DNA of 64,000 nt from Solirubrobacter sp963792915 (GCA_963792915.1 CAWBYD010000011.1:1-64000), one strand, 5' to 3'. Counted from the stretch's first letter, positions 36,352 to 47,400 are shown. The notes: generated from the sequence alone by a model not told the origin. Made by a program: numbers and translations.

Positions 36352-37610
36352 GCGGGAGCTCCGAACGGGTGCTCGGCCTCGACCTGGTCGGCGCCGAGCT
36401 CGAACGCCTCGTGCAGCGCTCGCACCGCCCGGTCCACGACGTCGGCCTTGACGACGCAGGAGATCTTGATCGGGGACGTCGAGATCATCTCGATGTTGAT
36501 GCTCTGGTCGCCGAGCGTGGTGAACACGCGCGCGGCCACGCCGGGGTGCGTCTTCATCCCCGCGCCGACGACGGACACCTTGCCCATCTCAGGGTCGTCG
36601 CGCACGTCCTCGATGCCGAACTCGGCGGCCACCGGCTCGATCACTGCGCGCGCGGCCAGCAGATCGGTGCGCGGGACCGTGAAGGACATGTCGGCCTGGG
36701 CGCCTTCGGACACCGGCTCGTTCTGGATGATCATGTCGACGTTGACGTTGGCGTCGGCCAGCGCCGTGAAGATGCGACCGGCGACACCAGGATGGTCGGG
36801 GACGCCGAGCAGCGTGAGCCGCGCCTCGTCGCGCGAGTGCGTCACAGCGGTGATCAGGGGGCGTTCCATCGTCTCCTCTTCTCCGACCACGAAGGTCCCC
36901 GGCGCCTCCGTGAACGAGGACCGGCAGTGGATGCGGATGTCGTGGTTGCGCGCGTACTCGACCGAGCGCAGTTGCAGGACGCCGGCTCCGGACGCCGACA
37001 TCTCGAGCATCTCCTCGAACGACACCACGGGCAGCTTGCGGGCGTCCGGGACGATTCGCGGGTCGGCGCTGAACACGCCCGCCACGTCCGTGTAGATCTC
37101 GCACACCTCGGCCTCCATCGCAGCGGCCAGCGCGACCGCCGTGGTGTCCGAGCCGCCGCGGCCGAGCGTCGTCACGTCGCGCGCCGTCGAGACGCCCTGA
37201 AAGCCCGCGACGAGCACGATCAGGTCCTGGTCGAGCGCATCGCGGATGCGGTCCGCGCGCACGTCGAGGATGCGCGCCTTGGTGTGCGACGTGTCGGTCA
37301 CGATGCCGGCCTGGGAGCCGGTGAGGCTGATCGCGCGATGGCCGAGGTCGTTGATCGCCATCGCGCACAGCGCGCAGCTGATGCGCTCGCCGGTCGAGAG
37401 CAGCATGTCCATCTCGCGCGGGTCGGGCGAGGTGGACACCTCCTCGGCCATCGAGATCAGCTCGTCGGTCGTCTTCCCGCGCGCGGAGAGGACGGCGACC
37501 ACGCGCCGGCCCTGCTCGCGGGCGGCCACGATGCGGCGCGCCGCGCGCTTGATGCGCTCGGCGTCGGCGACGGAGGTCCCTCCGAACTTCATCACGACGG
37601 TGCCGGACAC
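36348..37610 (-). CDS. lysC: Aspartate kinase
   Basis: A 420-residue aspartokinase: VVMKFGGTSV at the N terminus, the RGGSDTTA nucleotide/substrate loop, IYTDVAGVFSADPR, and two C-terminal ACT regions (LTLLGVPDHPGVAGRIFTAL, VVGAGMKTHPGVAARVFTTL) that bind lysine or threonine for feedback control. It phosphorylates aspartate, the first step of the family. GTG at 37610 is chosen because it gives the family-normal start; the frame runs further upstream without similarity. Confidence 0.96.
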   Translation of the reverse strand: MSGTVVMKFGGTSVADAERIKRAARRIVAAREQGRRVVAVLSARGKTTDELISMAEEVSTSPDPREMDMLLSTGERISCALCAMAINDLGHRAISLTGSQAGIVTDTSHTKARILDVRADRIRDALDQDLIVLVAGFQGVSTARDVTTLGRGGSDTTAVALAAAMEAEVCEIYTDVAGVFSADPRIVPDARKLPVVSFEEMLEMSASGAGVLQLRSVEYARNHDIRIHCRSSFTEAPGTFVVGEEETMERPLITAVTHSRDEARLTLLGVPDHPGVAGRIFTALADANVNVDMIIQNEPVSEGAQADMSFTVPRTDLLAARAVIEPVAAEFGIEDVRDDPEMGKVSVVGAGMKTHPGVAARVFTTLGDQSINIEMISTSPIKISCVVKADVVDRAVRALHEAFELGADQVEAEHPFGAPA

Positions 37611-37770
37611 CCTGGGCAGTCTAGGAGCCCCTTGCAAGGTCCGGGGGGCGGCGGCGCGTATCTCCGACCCCATTCTTGGGTATAGGGTCCTGCCTGGACG
37701 GACGGACGACTTGACCCTCCGTCCCTTCAAGCCCAACATGTCCCGACGGGACAAGCCGCAGGAGGCGGGA

Positions 37771-38727
37771 GTGGCTTTGGTGTTCAACACGTTGCGCATA
37801 TATCGGTGGGCCGTCGGGAGCGGCCTGGCCGCGATGGCCGTCGCGCTGCTGCTGGCTCCGGCCGGCGGGCACGCCGCGGGCCCGAGCGTGACGCAGGCGC
37901 CGACGATCACCGGCACGCCGAAGGTCAACCAGACGCTGACGGCGATCAACGGACACTGGACCGGGCCTCCCGGCACCACGGCGGGCTACGCGTGGCTGCG
38001 CTGCTCGGACGACAACGTGAGCCACTGCTCGCTGCTCGACAACACGAACTCCACGACCTACCGCGTCACGAACAACGACCTGAACAAGAAGCTGCGGGTC
38101 TCGCTGTGGGCCTCGGCCCGGGACAGCCGCGGCAACTACCAGTGGGACTACAAGGTCTCCGACCCCACGGCGTTCGTCACGGCGGCCGGCACCACCCCGA
38201 CCCCGACGCCCGTGGCGACCGCGACCGCAACGGTGCCGGTGACGAGCGCCACGCCGACGCCGACGCCGGTCGCCACCCCGGTCCCGACGCCCGCGCCGGC
38301 CTTCGACGTCGCGCTGCCGACGGCCACGCCGGTGCCCAGCAGCGGCGCCGTGCTGCACCAGACGGGGGTCAACAAGAAGGCCCGGATGCTCAAGCCGACG
38401 CCGGTGGTCCGGATCCGCGGACGGCTGACCGCCAACGGCGCGAATGTCACCATGATGACGGTGCGCGCTCCGAAAGGTTCGACGGTCACGGTCTCGTGCA
38501 ACGGCAGCGGTTGCCCGGGCCGGCTGACGCGCTCGGGCGGCCATCCGACCCGCCTGGCGAAGCTCGAGCGCGTCTGGCGAGCGGGCACCCGGATCACGGT
38601 GCGGGTGTCGCGCAGCGGCTACGTCGCCAAGGTCACCGTGATCACGATCCGCCGCGGCGCCGCGCCCGCGCGCAGCGACCGCTGCCTGTACCCCGGCCAT
38701 AAGAGGACGCAGAAATGTCCGGGCTGA
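37771..38727 (+). CDS. Secreted Ig-like protein with Thr-Pro linker
   Basis: The 318-residue product has an N-terminal signal segment (YRWAVGSGLAAMAVALLLAPAGGHA), an Ig-like module (APTITGTPKVNQTLTAINGHW, RCSDDNVSHCSL) of the type repeated in surface proteins, a Thr-Pro-Ala linker, and a basic C-terminal beta domain with Cys pairs (VSCNGSGCPGRL) ending CLYPGHKRTQKCPG. GTG at 37771 is preceded by CAGGAGG at good spacing; ATG at 37738 is an alternative. Function unknown. Its end overlaps the next gene by 13 bases. Confidence 0.7.
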   Translation: MALVFNTLRIYRWAVGSGLAAMAVALLLAPAGGHAAGPSVTQAPTITGTPKVNQTLTAINGHWTGPPGTTAGYAWLRCSDDNVSHCSLLDNTNSTTYRVTNNDLNKKLRVSLWASARDSRGNYQWDYKVSDPTAFVTAAGTTPTPTPVATATATVPVTSATPTPTPVATPVPTPAPAFDVALPTATPVPSSGAVLHQTGVNKKARMLKPTPVVRIRGRLTANGANVTMMTVRAPKGSTVTVSCNGSGCPGRLTRSGGHPTRLAKLERVWRAGTRITVRVSRSGYVAKVTVITIRRGAAPARSDRCLYPGHKRTQKCPG

Positions 38728-39197
38728 CGACCGGCAAGGTCGTCTGCGTGCTCGCCGCGACGGCGTTCGTCGGCGCCTTCCGCGTGCAGGCGAGCGGCGA
38801 CAACAGCGGGGAGGCCGCGGGCGCCACGCTCTCGGCGGCGCGCGCGAGCGCGCTCAAGACGGACACCGTCCGCACGCCCGTCACGCCCGCCGCCGCAGCG
38901 CTCGGCGCGGTCGCGGCGCTGCCCGCGCTGCAGCGCGAGCACGCCGCCGCACCGGTGAAGCACACGGCGCACAAGGCCAAGCGCCACGCGCGCAAGCACA
39001 AGGCGCACGCGGCCAAGCACGCCCACCACGCCAAGCAGCACAAGGCGGCGGCTCCGAAGCAGCAGGTGGTGGTCGCACCCCCGGCGCCGGCCCCGACCGC
39101 GACCGTCGTGCCCGTGGCCCCGCGCCGGACCTACACGCCCCCGGCCGCGCCGCAGCACAAGTCCTACGTCGGCAAGAGCTTCGACTCCAAGGGTTGA
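38715..39197 (+). CDS. Small secreted His/Lys/Ala-rich protein
   Basis: A 160-residue protein with a hydrophobic N terminus (GKVVCVLAATAFVGAF) and a central block of HKAKRHARKHKAHAAKHA-type repeats, about residues 75-112, then a Pro-rich segment and a YVGKSFDSKG tail. The cluster of histidines could bind metals or polyanions such as teichoic or nucleic acids. It overlaps the preceding gene by 13 bases and is probably co-translated with it. No family is recognised. Confidence 0.6.
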   Translation: MSGLTTGKVVCVLAATAFVGAFRVQASGDNSGEAAGATLSAARASALKTDTVRTPVTPAAAALGAVAALPALQREHAAAPVKHTAHKAKRHARKHKAHAAKHAHHAKQHKAAAPKQQVVVAPPAPAPTATVVPVAPRRTYTPPAAPQHKSYVGKSFDSKG

Positions 39198-39243
39198 GCC
39201 GGTGACGATGTTCGCAGTCCGATCCCGGCAGGGTCGCTGAACG

Positions 39244-40194
39244 ATGGGCGCCTTGCGGTTCCTGCGCTCCAAGCCCTACGGCCCCGCGACGCTCCCCAGC
39301 GTCGGCATCCTGGCCGCCGGCCTGGCGATCATCGTCGCGGCCGCGGCCGGCGGCTGGTTCGCCGCGTCGCGCCTGGTCAGCCACCCGGCCCCGCTGCGCC
39401 AGGCGCAGCCGGTGAAAGTCGAGGCCGGCCCCGCGCGGCTCCTGCTGCGCGCCGGCTGGCAGCCCGTCGCGGCCGTGCCGACGCTGCCGGGTCTCGACGG
39501 CCCGGGCGCCCGCGCCTATGCGCCGTCGGACGGCAGCAGCGGCCGCATGATCTTCACGCTGCTGGCAACCGGCACCGGTCTCCCGCTCCCGAAGGCGACG
39601 CTCGCCGCGCTGCGGGTGCCGCTGGCGCCGGCCAAGCGCGCCACGGTGGGCGGGCTGCTGGGCGCCGGCTACACGGCGCTCGCGCTGCGCGGCGTCTCCG
39701 GGCTCGCCGACGTCTATACCGTGCAGACGCCGGGCGGGACGCTCGTCGTGTCCTGCGTGGCGCCGATCAACGACCCACTGCCGGTCGGCAGCTGCCCCGG
39801 CGACGTGCTGTCGGCCAGCGTGCGCCCGGTCGTCAAGCCCGACCCGGCGGCCGCGCTGAAGGCCAAGCTCCCGGCGGTCGTCGCCACGCTCAACACCGTG
39901 CGCGCCAGCGGCCGCGACGCGCTCCGCGCCGGTGCCACCTCGGGCGACCAGGCGGCCGCCGCGCGCGGGCTCTGGCACGCCTACGCGGACGCCGCCGCCA
40001 CGGTCGCCGCCGCCGCGCCCAAGTCCGGCGCGGGCGCGGCGCTCGCTCCCGCGTTCCGCGACGCGGCGCGCGCCTACCGCGCGCTCGCCACCTCCGCCAC
40101 GCAGCACGACGCGCACGCCTGGGCGCGCGCCCGCCGCGCCGTCGACGCCGCCGAGCAGGCCGCCGCGGCGCGCCTCGACGCGGTCCGCAAGTAG
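39244..40194 (+). CDS. Membrane-anchored protein of unknown function
   Basis: A 316-residue protein with a short cytoplasmic start, one membrane helix (about 19-42, LPSVGILAAGLAIIVAAAAGGWFAA), a beta-rich outer domain with a possible disulfide (LVVSCVAPINDPLPVGSCPGD), and a C-terminal Ala-rich helical part (residues about 200-316). It follows the His-rich gene by 46 bases and may share its transcript. I do not recognise it. Confidence 0.6.
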   Translation: MGALRFLRSKPYGPATLPSVGILAAGLAIIVAAAAGGWFAASRLVSHPAPLRQAQPVKVEAGPARLLLRAGWQPVAAVPTLPGLDGPGARAYAPSDGSSGRMIFTLLATGTGLPLPKATLAALRVPLAPAKRATVGGLLGAGYTALALRGVSGLADVYTVQTPGGTLVVSCVAPINDPLPVGSCPGDVLSASVRPVVKPDPAAALKAKLPAVVATLNTVRASGRDALRAGATSGDQAAAARGLWHAYADAAATVAAAAPKSGAGAALAPAFRDAARAYRALATSATQHDAHAWARARRAVDAAEQAAAARLDAVRK

Positions 40195-40285
40195 CCCGCA
40201 GGCGAAGTGGGACGCGCGTCGGCGCGATTGGCGGCGCCTCGCCCGCCCGCCACGCCCGACTACGCGCGCGCGGCGTCCAGCGGCC

Positions 40286-40324
40286 CGCCCGCGTGGGCCC
40301 CTGACCCGGGGGCCCACGCGGGCG
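40286..40324. terminator. Bidirectional terminator hairpin
   Basis: A perfect 16-bp stem (CGCCCGCGTGGGCCCC / GGGGCCCACGCGGGCG) with a 7-base loop lies between the convergent stops at 40194 and 40329. It is one of the longest perfect stems in the window and can end both transcripts. Confidence 0.75.
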
Positions 40325-40328
40325 TGCG

Positions 40329-43300
40329 TCAGCGCAGGCGCGCCTTCGCGGCGGTCCCGCTCCGCGGCAGCAGCGCCGCGTTGCCTGCGAACCGCAGCGT
40401 CACGGTGCCCGCGCGGCTTCTCCCCCCAACTCGCAGCGCGACCCGGAACGAGCAGTCGCGGGCGAGCACGATCCGCCGCGTGACGCGCGCCGAGCCGGCG
40501 CGCAGCGTCACCTGGACCGTGCCCGCGCAGGTCACGCCCGCGGGCGCGAGGACCTTGCCCCGCACGGTCACGGTCCGCCCCTTGACGCTCACGGAGCGCG
40601 TGATCTGAGGGACGCGGCGGGCCGGCGCCCGCGTGACCGGCGCCAGCTGCGCCAGCGGCAGCCCGGGCGTCGTGTCCGTGGCCTGCGCGCCCGCGGGCCG
40701 CGGCACCACGATCACGTGCACGGCCAGCGGCTGGACCTCCCCGATGCGGTTCGTGGCGCTGATCGTGAACTGGTCGTCGCCGGCGAACCCGGCGGCCGGG
40801 GTGTACGTCACCCGGTCGCCCGCGATCGGCCCCAGCGTGCCGTGCGCCGGCGCGGTCGCGACCGTGTAGGTCAGACCGTCGCCGGTGCAGCCGAACTGGA
40901 CCGGCAGCGGCGTGCCGGCGACCGTGGCGACCGTGATCGCCGGGCACGACGTGACCGCCACCTGGGCGATCGGCGTCGGATCGCTGCCGATGTCGTCGTC
41001 GGTGAAGATCTGCCCGCCGCCCGTCGCGGTCGCGACGTTCGTGACGGTGGCGGCGGCGTTGCGCGCCACCTTCACCGCGACGTTGATCGGCGGGTAGTTC
41101 CACGGGCCCGAGAGCACCGGGAGCGTCGGTCCGCCGGCCTGCGGCACGCCCAGCGGGTCCTCGCGCGTGCAGGTCAGCGTGGCCGGCGTGCAGGTCCAGC
41201 CGTCGCCGGAGAGCGTGGTCGCCGTCAGGCCCGCGGGCAGCGCGTCGCGGACCGTGATCGGGCCGAGCGCCGGCGAGGCCGACACGTTGCTCACGAGCAG
41301 CGCGTACGTGCCTGTGCCGCCCTGGATGAACGAGCCGGAGTGGGCGATCACGACCGTCACGTCGGGGATCTGCGTCACCGCGATCTGCTGATCGACCGAG
41401 TCGTTGGTCGTGTTGCGCTCGCCGGCGCCCGACACGTGGATCTGGTTCATGCCGGCGGCGCTCGGGGCGTTCGGGGCGACCGCCACGGTCAGCGTGACGG
41501 TGGGATACGAGGCGCCCGCGGCGACCGCGGCGGTCGACGTGCAGCTGACCGTGGCGACCGTGCAGGTCCACCCGGAGCCGCTCATCGAGACCGGGTTCAG
41601 GCCGGCCGGCAGCTCGTCGATCAGCGTCGCGGTCCCGTTCGTCGCGCCGGCGCCGTCGTTGCGAACGGTCAGCGTCAACGCGTCGCCCGCGTTGCCGTCG
41701 TCGCCCTGGCGCAGCGGCCCGGACTGCAGCGCCGACACGGCCAGGTCGGGCGCGCCCGTGACCGTGGTCGCGTCCGTGCCGCTGTCGTTGGCGCTGTTGA
41801 GCTCGCCGCCGCCCGCCACCGTCACGCGGTTGGTGAGCGAACCTCCGGCGTCGTTGTCCACCGCGACGGCCAGCGTGATCGGCGGGTAGCTGCCGCCGAC
41901 CGCGACCGGCGCGTCGCCGCTGCGCGTGCACGACACCGTGGTGAGGCTGCAGGTCCAGCCCGCGCCGCTGATGCGCGTCGCGGTCAGCCCGACCGGCAGC
42001 GTGTCGGTGACCGCGACCGTGGCGCCGGCCGTGGTCGCCCCGCCGGACGCGTTCGTGACGGTCAGCGTGTACGCGCCGGCGTCACCCTGCACGAAGTTGC
42101 CCGTGTGCGCCGAGGCCACCGTGAGATCGGCGGCGCCGGCGATCGGATACGACATCGTGCTCGTGACCGCGGCGTTCACCGAGCCGCCGCCCGAGACCGA
42201 GACGGTCTGGTTGCCGCTCGCCGTCGGGCAGGTCCCCGTGCACGGCGTGACGACCGGGTTGTAGACCGCCACGACCTCGTGCAGCGGCGGCAGCTCGTTC
42301 GCCCCGCTGCGCACGTCGCTGCGCGTGCAGGTCGTGCCCGCGCAGGTCCAGCCCGTGCCGGACACCGACGTGATCGTCAGCGGCACGACGCCCGCGCTGG
42401 CCGCCGGGGCGGTGATCACCGCCGTGATCGGCGTGCCGTCGGTGCTCGCCGACTGCGTGGTCTGCTGGACGTGGACGATGATCTCGTCCTGCGGATCGCC
42501 CTGGCGCAAGGGGTTCGCGGCCGCCTGCGTCACCACCCAGGCGGGCTTGGAGGCGACGGGGATCGTGTCGTCGACCTCGGGGTTCCAGGAGCCGCCGTGG
42601 CCGTTGGCGGTCGGCTGGTTGAGCAGCGACGCCGCGGCCGCCCCGGTCACCGTGACCGGGATCGTGATCGGCGGGAACGAGCTGTGCGGCGCCAGCGCGT
42701 CGCTGCGCGTGCACGACACCGTGGTCGTGCCCGTGCACGTCCAGCCGTTGCCGGACGGGCCGGAGACGGTCAGCCCCGCCGGGACCGCGTCGCGCACGGT
42801 GATCAAGCTCGAGTTGTTGGCGAGCGTGGTCGGGCCCGTGTCACCGGAGATGTTCGACGCGGTCAGCGTGAGCGTGCCGGTCTGGCCCTGCGTGAACGTC
42901 GCGGGCGTGTGCGTGGCGGAGATCGCCAGCGGCGGGACGTAGTAGACGAACGGCGAGGGCGGCGGGTCGGGCGACTGGAAGCCGGCGCCCGCCGCGACGT
43001 ACTTGTACGGGACCGGGTTCTGGACCTGCGGCAGCGGATCCGGGCCCGCCACGTAGCGGTCGGCCACCACCTGCGCGGTGTGGTCGTAGACGCCGAAGCA
43101 GTAGCCCATGGTGCGCAGCTGGTCGATCAACATGCGCGTGGCGGCGACCGTGTTGGGGCCGTTGCGCGTGTCCCAGGCGCCGTCGTGCATGCCGAAGATC
43201 ACGCCCGGGTGCACGCCCGCGAGCAGTCCGGCGACCGTCGTGGCCGGCTCGCGCGTCGGCTCGTAGTCGTTGACGTTCACGCGCGGCGGCGACGTCACGT

Positions 43301-44468
43301 ACGCATAGCCGAGCTGGGTCATGATGTCGCTCGTGTGGCCGGTGGCGTCCGAGGAGGGCTGCCGGATCCCGAGGAACGTCAGCGGCGTGCCGATGTTGTC
43401 GAACATTGCCTGGGCGGTCAGCACCTCGTCGCGGATGTCGGAGTCGGACAGGTTCGGCAGCATCGGGTGCACGACCGTGTGCGAGAGCACGACGTGGCCC
43501 TCGCGCTGCGAGAACGACTCGAACTGCGGGTTGGCGGCGGCGCGGATCGAGAGGTCCTGGAAGACGAAGTGGACCTGCTTGTCGCGCCCGGTGGCCAGCG
43601 TGTCGGCGCGGTAGCGCGACGGGCCGTCGTCGAACGTGATCGCCACGCGGCGGTCGCACGAGTTGTCGACGGTGTGGTCGGCGGCGGTTCCCACGTCGGA
43701 GTTCGCGGCCGCGTCGTCGATCGTCGACTTCTGCAGCGCGGTCAGCAGTCCGGCCGCGACGTAGGCGCTCGTCAGCTCCTGCGCGCGCGCCATGAAGACG
43801 GCGTGGCTCGAGTACGGCTCGAGCGCCCACAGCTCGTCCAGGAACGTGCAGCCGTCGGGCTTGGTCGGGTTGATCACGCCGGTGTGGATGCCGCCGTGCA
43901 GGCCCGCGCCCCAGGCCGGCGAGATCGTGATCTCCTGCTCGGGCGTCCAGCCGTTGGGACAATCGTCTCCAACCACCGAGATGGTGTCCGTGGTCGAGCC
44001 GGTCTGGCTGCCGATCGCGACCGTCGGTGCGTTCGTCAGCGTGGCCGCGGCGGTCGGCGCCGTGATCGCGGTGATCGTGATCGGCGGGTAGGACGCGCCC
44101 GCGGCGAGCGAGTCGGCGCGCGTGCAGGTGAGCGTGTTGGTGCCGCTACAGCTCCAGCCACTGCCGGAGGCGGCGACCGGGCCGGCGCCGAACGCGACCA
44201 TGTTGATGTTGCCGCTGAGGCCCGCGGGCAGCGCGTCGACCACGGTCACGGTGCCGCTGGTGGCCGTGTCACCGCTGTTCTTGACCGTCAGCGTGAGGTT
44301 GCTCGGGTACTTCGTGTCGTTGTTGGTCTGCGGCGCCTTCAGGAACGCACAGCACGGCGTGTGCAGCGTGGCGCCGGGGGCGTGGGATGCGGTGATCGTC
44401 AGATCCGCGAACGCCGGCGCCGCTCCGAGCAGCACGAAGGCGATCGTCAGTGCGAGCAGGCGGGTCAT
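40329..44468 (-). CDS. Secreted polysaccharide deacetylase embedded in DUF11 repeats
   Basis: The 1,379-residue product has a signal peptide, one DUF11-like module, then a NodB-type deacetylase domain (about 273-460) with Asp280/Asp281 in TFDDGPS and metal ligands His330 and His334 in SHTVVHP. Five more DUF11-like modules follow, each with a GWTC-xx-CT disulfide motif and PPIT strand (for example NFVQGDAGAYTLTVTN), then a cadherin-like TYTPAAGFAGDDQF module and a basic tail. NodB enzymes deacetylate chitin, peptidoglycan or related glycans. ATG at 44468 overlaps the stop of the GH2 gene, so the two enzymes are made together. The modules should project the enzyme from the surface. Confidence 0.85.
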   Translation of the reverse strand: MTRLLALTIAFVLLGAAPAFADLTITASHAPGATLHTPCCAFLKAPQTNNDTKYPSNLTLTVKNSGDTATSGTVTVVDALPAGLSGNINMVAFGAGPVAASGSGWSCSGTNTLTCTRADSLAAGASYPPITITAITAPTAAATLTNAPTVAIGSQTGSTTDTISVVGDDCPNGWTPEQEITISPAWGAGLHGGIHTGVINPTKPDGCTFLDELWALEPYSSHAVFMARAQELTSAYVAAGLLTALQKSTIDDAAANSDVGTAADHTVDNSCDRRVAITFDDGPSRYRADTLATGRDKQVHFVFQDLSIRAAANPQFESFSQREGHVVLSHTVVHPMLPNLSDSDIRDEVLTAQAMFDNIGTPLTFLGIRQPSSDATGHTSDIMTQLGYAYVTSPPRVNVNDYEPTREPATTVAGLLAGVHPGVIFGMHDGAWDTRNGPNTVAATRMLIDQLRTMGYCFGVYDHTAQVVADRYVAGPDPLPQVQNPVPYKYVAAGAGFQSPDPPPSPFVYYVPPLAISATHTPATFTQGQTGTLTLTASNISGDTGPTTLANNSSLITVRDAVPAGLTVSGPSGNGWTCTGTTTVSCTRSDALAPHSSFPPITIPVTVTGAAAASLLNQPTANGHGGSWNPEVDDTIPVASKPAWVVTQAAANPLRQGDPQDEIIVHVQQTTQSASTDGTPITAVITAPAASAGVVPLTITSVSGTGWTCAGTTCTRSDVRSGANELPPLHEVVAVYNPVVTPCTGTCPTASGNQTVSVSGGGSVNAAVTSTMSYPIAGAADLTVASAHTGNFVQGDAGAYTLTVTNASGGATTAGATVAVTDTLPVGLTATRISGAGWTCSLTTVSCTRSGDAPVAVGGSYPPITLAVAVDNDAGGSLTNRVTVAGGGELNSANDSGTDATTVTGAPDLAVSALQSGPLRQGDDGNAGDALTLTVRNDGAGATNGTATLIDELPAGLNPVSMSGSGWTCTVATVSCTSTAAVAAGASYPTVTLTVAVAPNAPSAAGMNQIHVSGAGERNTTNDSVDQQIAVTQIPDVTVVIAHSGSFIQGGTGTYALLVSNVSASPALGPITVRDALPAGLTATTLSGDGWTCTPATLTCTREDPLGVPQAGGPTLPVLSGPWNYPPINVAVKVARNAAATVTNVATATGGGQIFTDDDIGSDPTPIAQVAVTSCPAITVATVAGTPLPVQFGCTGDGLTYTVATAPAHGTLGPIAGDRVTYTPAAGFAGDDQFTISATNRIGEVQPLAVHVIVVPRPAGAQATDTTPGLPLAQLAPVTRAPARRVPQITRSVSVKGRTVTVRGKVLAPAGVTCAGTVQVTLRAGSARVTRRIVLARDCSFRVALRVGGRSRAGTVTLRFAGNAALLPRSGTAAKARLR

Positions 44469-47400
44469 CGCGCCACCTCGACCTTCAGGGTCCGGACGGG
44501 ATGGGCGAGCCGCACGTGGACCGTCCCCGTGGCGCGTGTGAGCCGGAAGCGGACGCGTTTGAGCGTTCGCCCGCGCGAGCGCAGCACGAGCGTCCCGCGG
44601 CACGGCGTGCGGGTGCAGCTGAGCCGCACGGTGACGCGCCGGCCGTGCACGGTCGGGCTCGCGCGCACGGCCGCGATGCGGCGGGCGGCGGCGCGCAGCA
44701 CGGCGGGCGTGTTCGCCCGGCCGGGCGCGGTCGGGCCGGCGGCGACGGCGCCGTCGGCGGTCCCGAACGACTCCGCCTGCGGAGCGGGCTCGCTCGTGGT
44801 GCCGGCGATCGCGGTCGCGTCGACGTTCCAGCCCTCGATGCTCACCACCGGGCTGCGGCCGTTGAGCAGCGAGGCGGCGTACTGCGCCGTGACGGTCTGC
44901 GACTCGCCCGGCCACAGCGTCACGTAGTTGTCGCTGTACTCGACCGGGGCGACCTGGTTGTCGCCGGCGTCGGCGGCCGCTCCGGCGCCGCGGCGGACGT
45001 CGACGCGCAGCATGAACGCGAGCGTGCCGGACGTGTTGGTGAGCGCCACGTCGGTCGCCGTGTCGTCGCCGTCGGGACCGGCCTGCGCGTGCGTGCGGGC
45101 GGTGGCCGTGACGGTCGTCCTGGGCAGCGTCTGCAGGTCGGTCAGGTCGCCGTACGTGGTGGTGGTCGGCGACGCTCCGTTGAAGTTCGAGACGACGTCG
45201 TTGACCGTCGAGAGCCAATAGACGTTGCGATCCACCGGCGCGCCGTTGGAGGTCATCACGAGTTCCAGGAAGTACGTGTGCGTGCCGGCCGGTAGCGCCG
45301 GCGACGGGACCGTCAGCACGTTGTTCTGCACGCCCTGGCTGACCAGTGAGATCCCGCTCGCGGACTGCGTGGTAAGCAGGTGCCCGGCGATGTCGTAGAC
45401 GTTCGCGGTGACCGCCAGGGCGGTCTGCGTGGCGCCGGTCAGGTTGTCGACGTTGACCGTGCGGTTGCCGGGGTCGCCGAGGTTTGAGTCGTACGCGTAG
45501 AAGACGTGCAGCGGCTCGTTGGCCTTCTTGGCGCCGAAGTAGCTGCCCGCCTCGTCGTAGTCGGAGTTGAACAGGTTCCACAGCAGGCTCGGGAAGCCCT
45601 GGTTCATCATCCAGTAGTTCAGGCCCGTGGACGGCGAGTCCACGCGCGTGGAGTGGTCGATGAACGCCTCGAAGTCGGCGCGCTGGGTCTCGTAGTTGAT
45701 CGCGTGCGCCTTGCGCAGGAAGTCACTCAAGTTCGGGCTGTTGACGGTCGGCGGCGCGCTCGTGCCCCACGTCCCGTAGCGGTTGGCGATCGCGCTCGCG
45801 AGGCTGCCGATGCTGCCGAACGACGACGTGCCGGGGCAGCCGCCCGCGGAGGCGCCGCGCCCGGAGTGGAACTGGCAGGCCTGCGGCGTCGCGATCAGCG
45901 CGTTGAGGTCGCTGCTCGACATGAAGCGGTTGAGCGAGTCGAGCGTCGGAATCGTGTGACCCGGGCTCTGCTCGGAGTCAAAGCCCCACGAGCCGCCGAC
46001 GTTGACGAAGCTGCCGCTGGTGCAGTTGTTCGGCGGGTTGGTCGTGCCCGACGCGCAGTGCAGGATGTCGTAGGCGTACGACGGCGGGAACCAGTTGTAG
46101 GGCCCCTCCTTCATCCCCGAGAAGCCGAGCGCGGTGGTCGTCTTGTACTCCGCCGAGGCGATCATCGGCACGTTGAAGTCGGCGTCGGCGAAGCCCTGCA
46201 GCGCCGTCGACTCCTGCAGCGGGCCGGGCTGGTTGTCGCTCCAGCTCCACCACGCGACGCTCGGGTGGTTGCGCTGCTGGCGCCCGATCGCCAGCGCCGT
46301 CCCGTAGTTGGTGTCGTAGTCGGAGTCCAGCCAGTTCGACGGGGAGCCGAGCTGCCACTTGTCACAGCACTGGAAGCCGCCGTAGACGATCAGCCCGGCC
46401 TCGTCCATCTGCTGGTAGAAGTCGTCGGGCATCTGGTGGCCCTCGAGCCGCACGCCGTTGACGCCCAGCGACTTCATGAGCGCGATCACGTGGGCCATCC
46501 GGGCGTGCGAGTAGCGCAGCAGCAGGTCGGTCTCCTGGAAGCCGCCGCCGCGGAACACGAACGGCTTGCCGTTGATCGCGAACCAGCGCGAGCCGGCGTA
46601 GGCGCGCAGCCCGGGCGTCGAGAGCCACGTCGAGATCGTGCGGATCCCGAACGTCTCGCTGCTCGTGTCCGACGTCGCGGCGTTCTGCGACACGCGCGCG
46701 GACAGGTGGTAGAGCGGCTGGCCGCCCATCTGGTGCGGCCACCACAGCTGCGGGTGGCTGAGCGTCAGGGCCGAGTCGCTGACCGGGTTGAAGATCACCG
46801 TCTGCGCCTGCCCGGCGGCGAGCGTCAGCGTCCGGTGCAGGACGATCGGGTTCTGACCCTGGGGATCGGTGATCGTCGCGTCGACGTCGCCGGTCTGGCT
46901 CGCGCCCGACGTGTTGGTGACGGTGGCCTTGACCGTCAGCGCCGAGGAGCTCATGTCGGGCGCGTTGACCTGGACCACGTGCACGTCGCCCAGCGCGAGC
47001 GCGTTCGTGATGTGCAGCCTGACCGGGTACTTGATGCCGGTGTTCTGATCGCGCGGGGTCTGGACCCAGTCGACGTGGTCCTGGGTCAGGAAGTTCCCGG
47101 GCTCGTTCGGGTAGAGCTCGAGCGCCAGCGCGTTCGCGCCCGGCACGAGCAGGCTCGTGACGTCGTAGACGTGCTCGGCCTCAGACCCCGTGAGCTGCTG
47201 GGCGAGCTCGACGCCGTTGAGCCAGATGTCCGCGCGCCCCATCAGCCCGCGGATCGCCAGCTGGGCGTCCTGACCGGGCGCAACGCCGGCGTTGAACGTC
47301 GTCCGGAACCACCACGGCACGCCGTACGGGCCCGCTGGGTCGGGCGGCGACGTCTGCCCGATCTCCGCGCCGGTGCAGGTCTGGAGGTTGTCGGAGAAAT

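Noticed and set aside
40329..45581. Single 1,750-residue deacetylase protein
   Set aside because: The part beyond 44468 is antisense-frame Arg/Pro-rich text inside the GH2 gene; a clear signal peptide starts at 44468.
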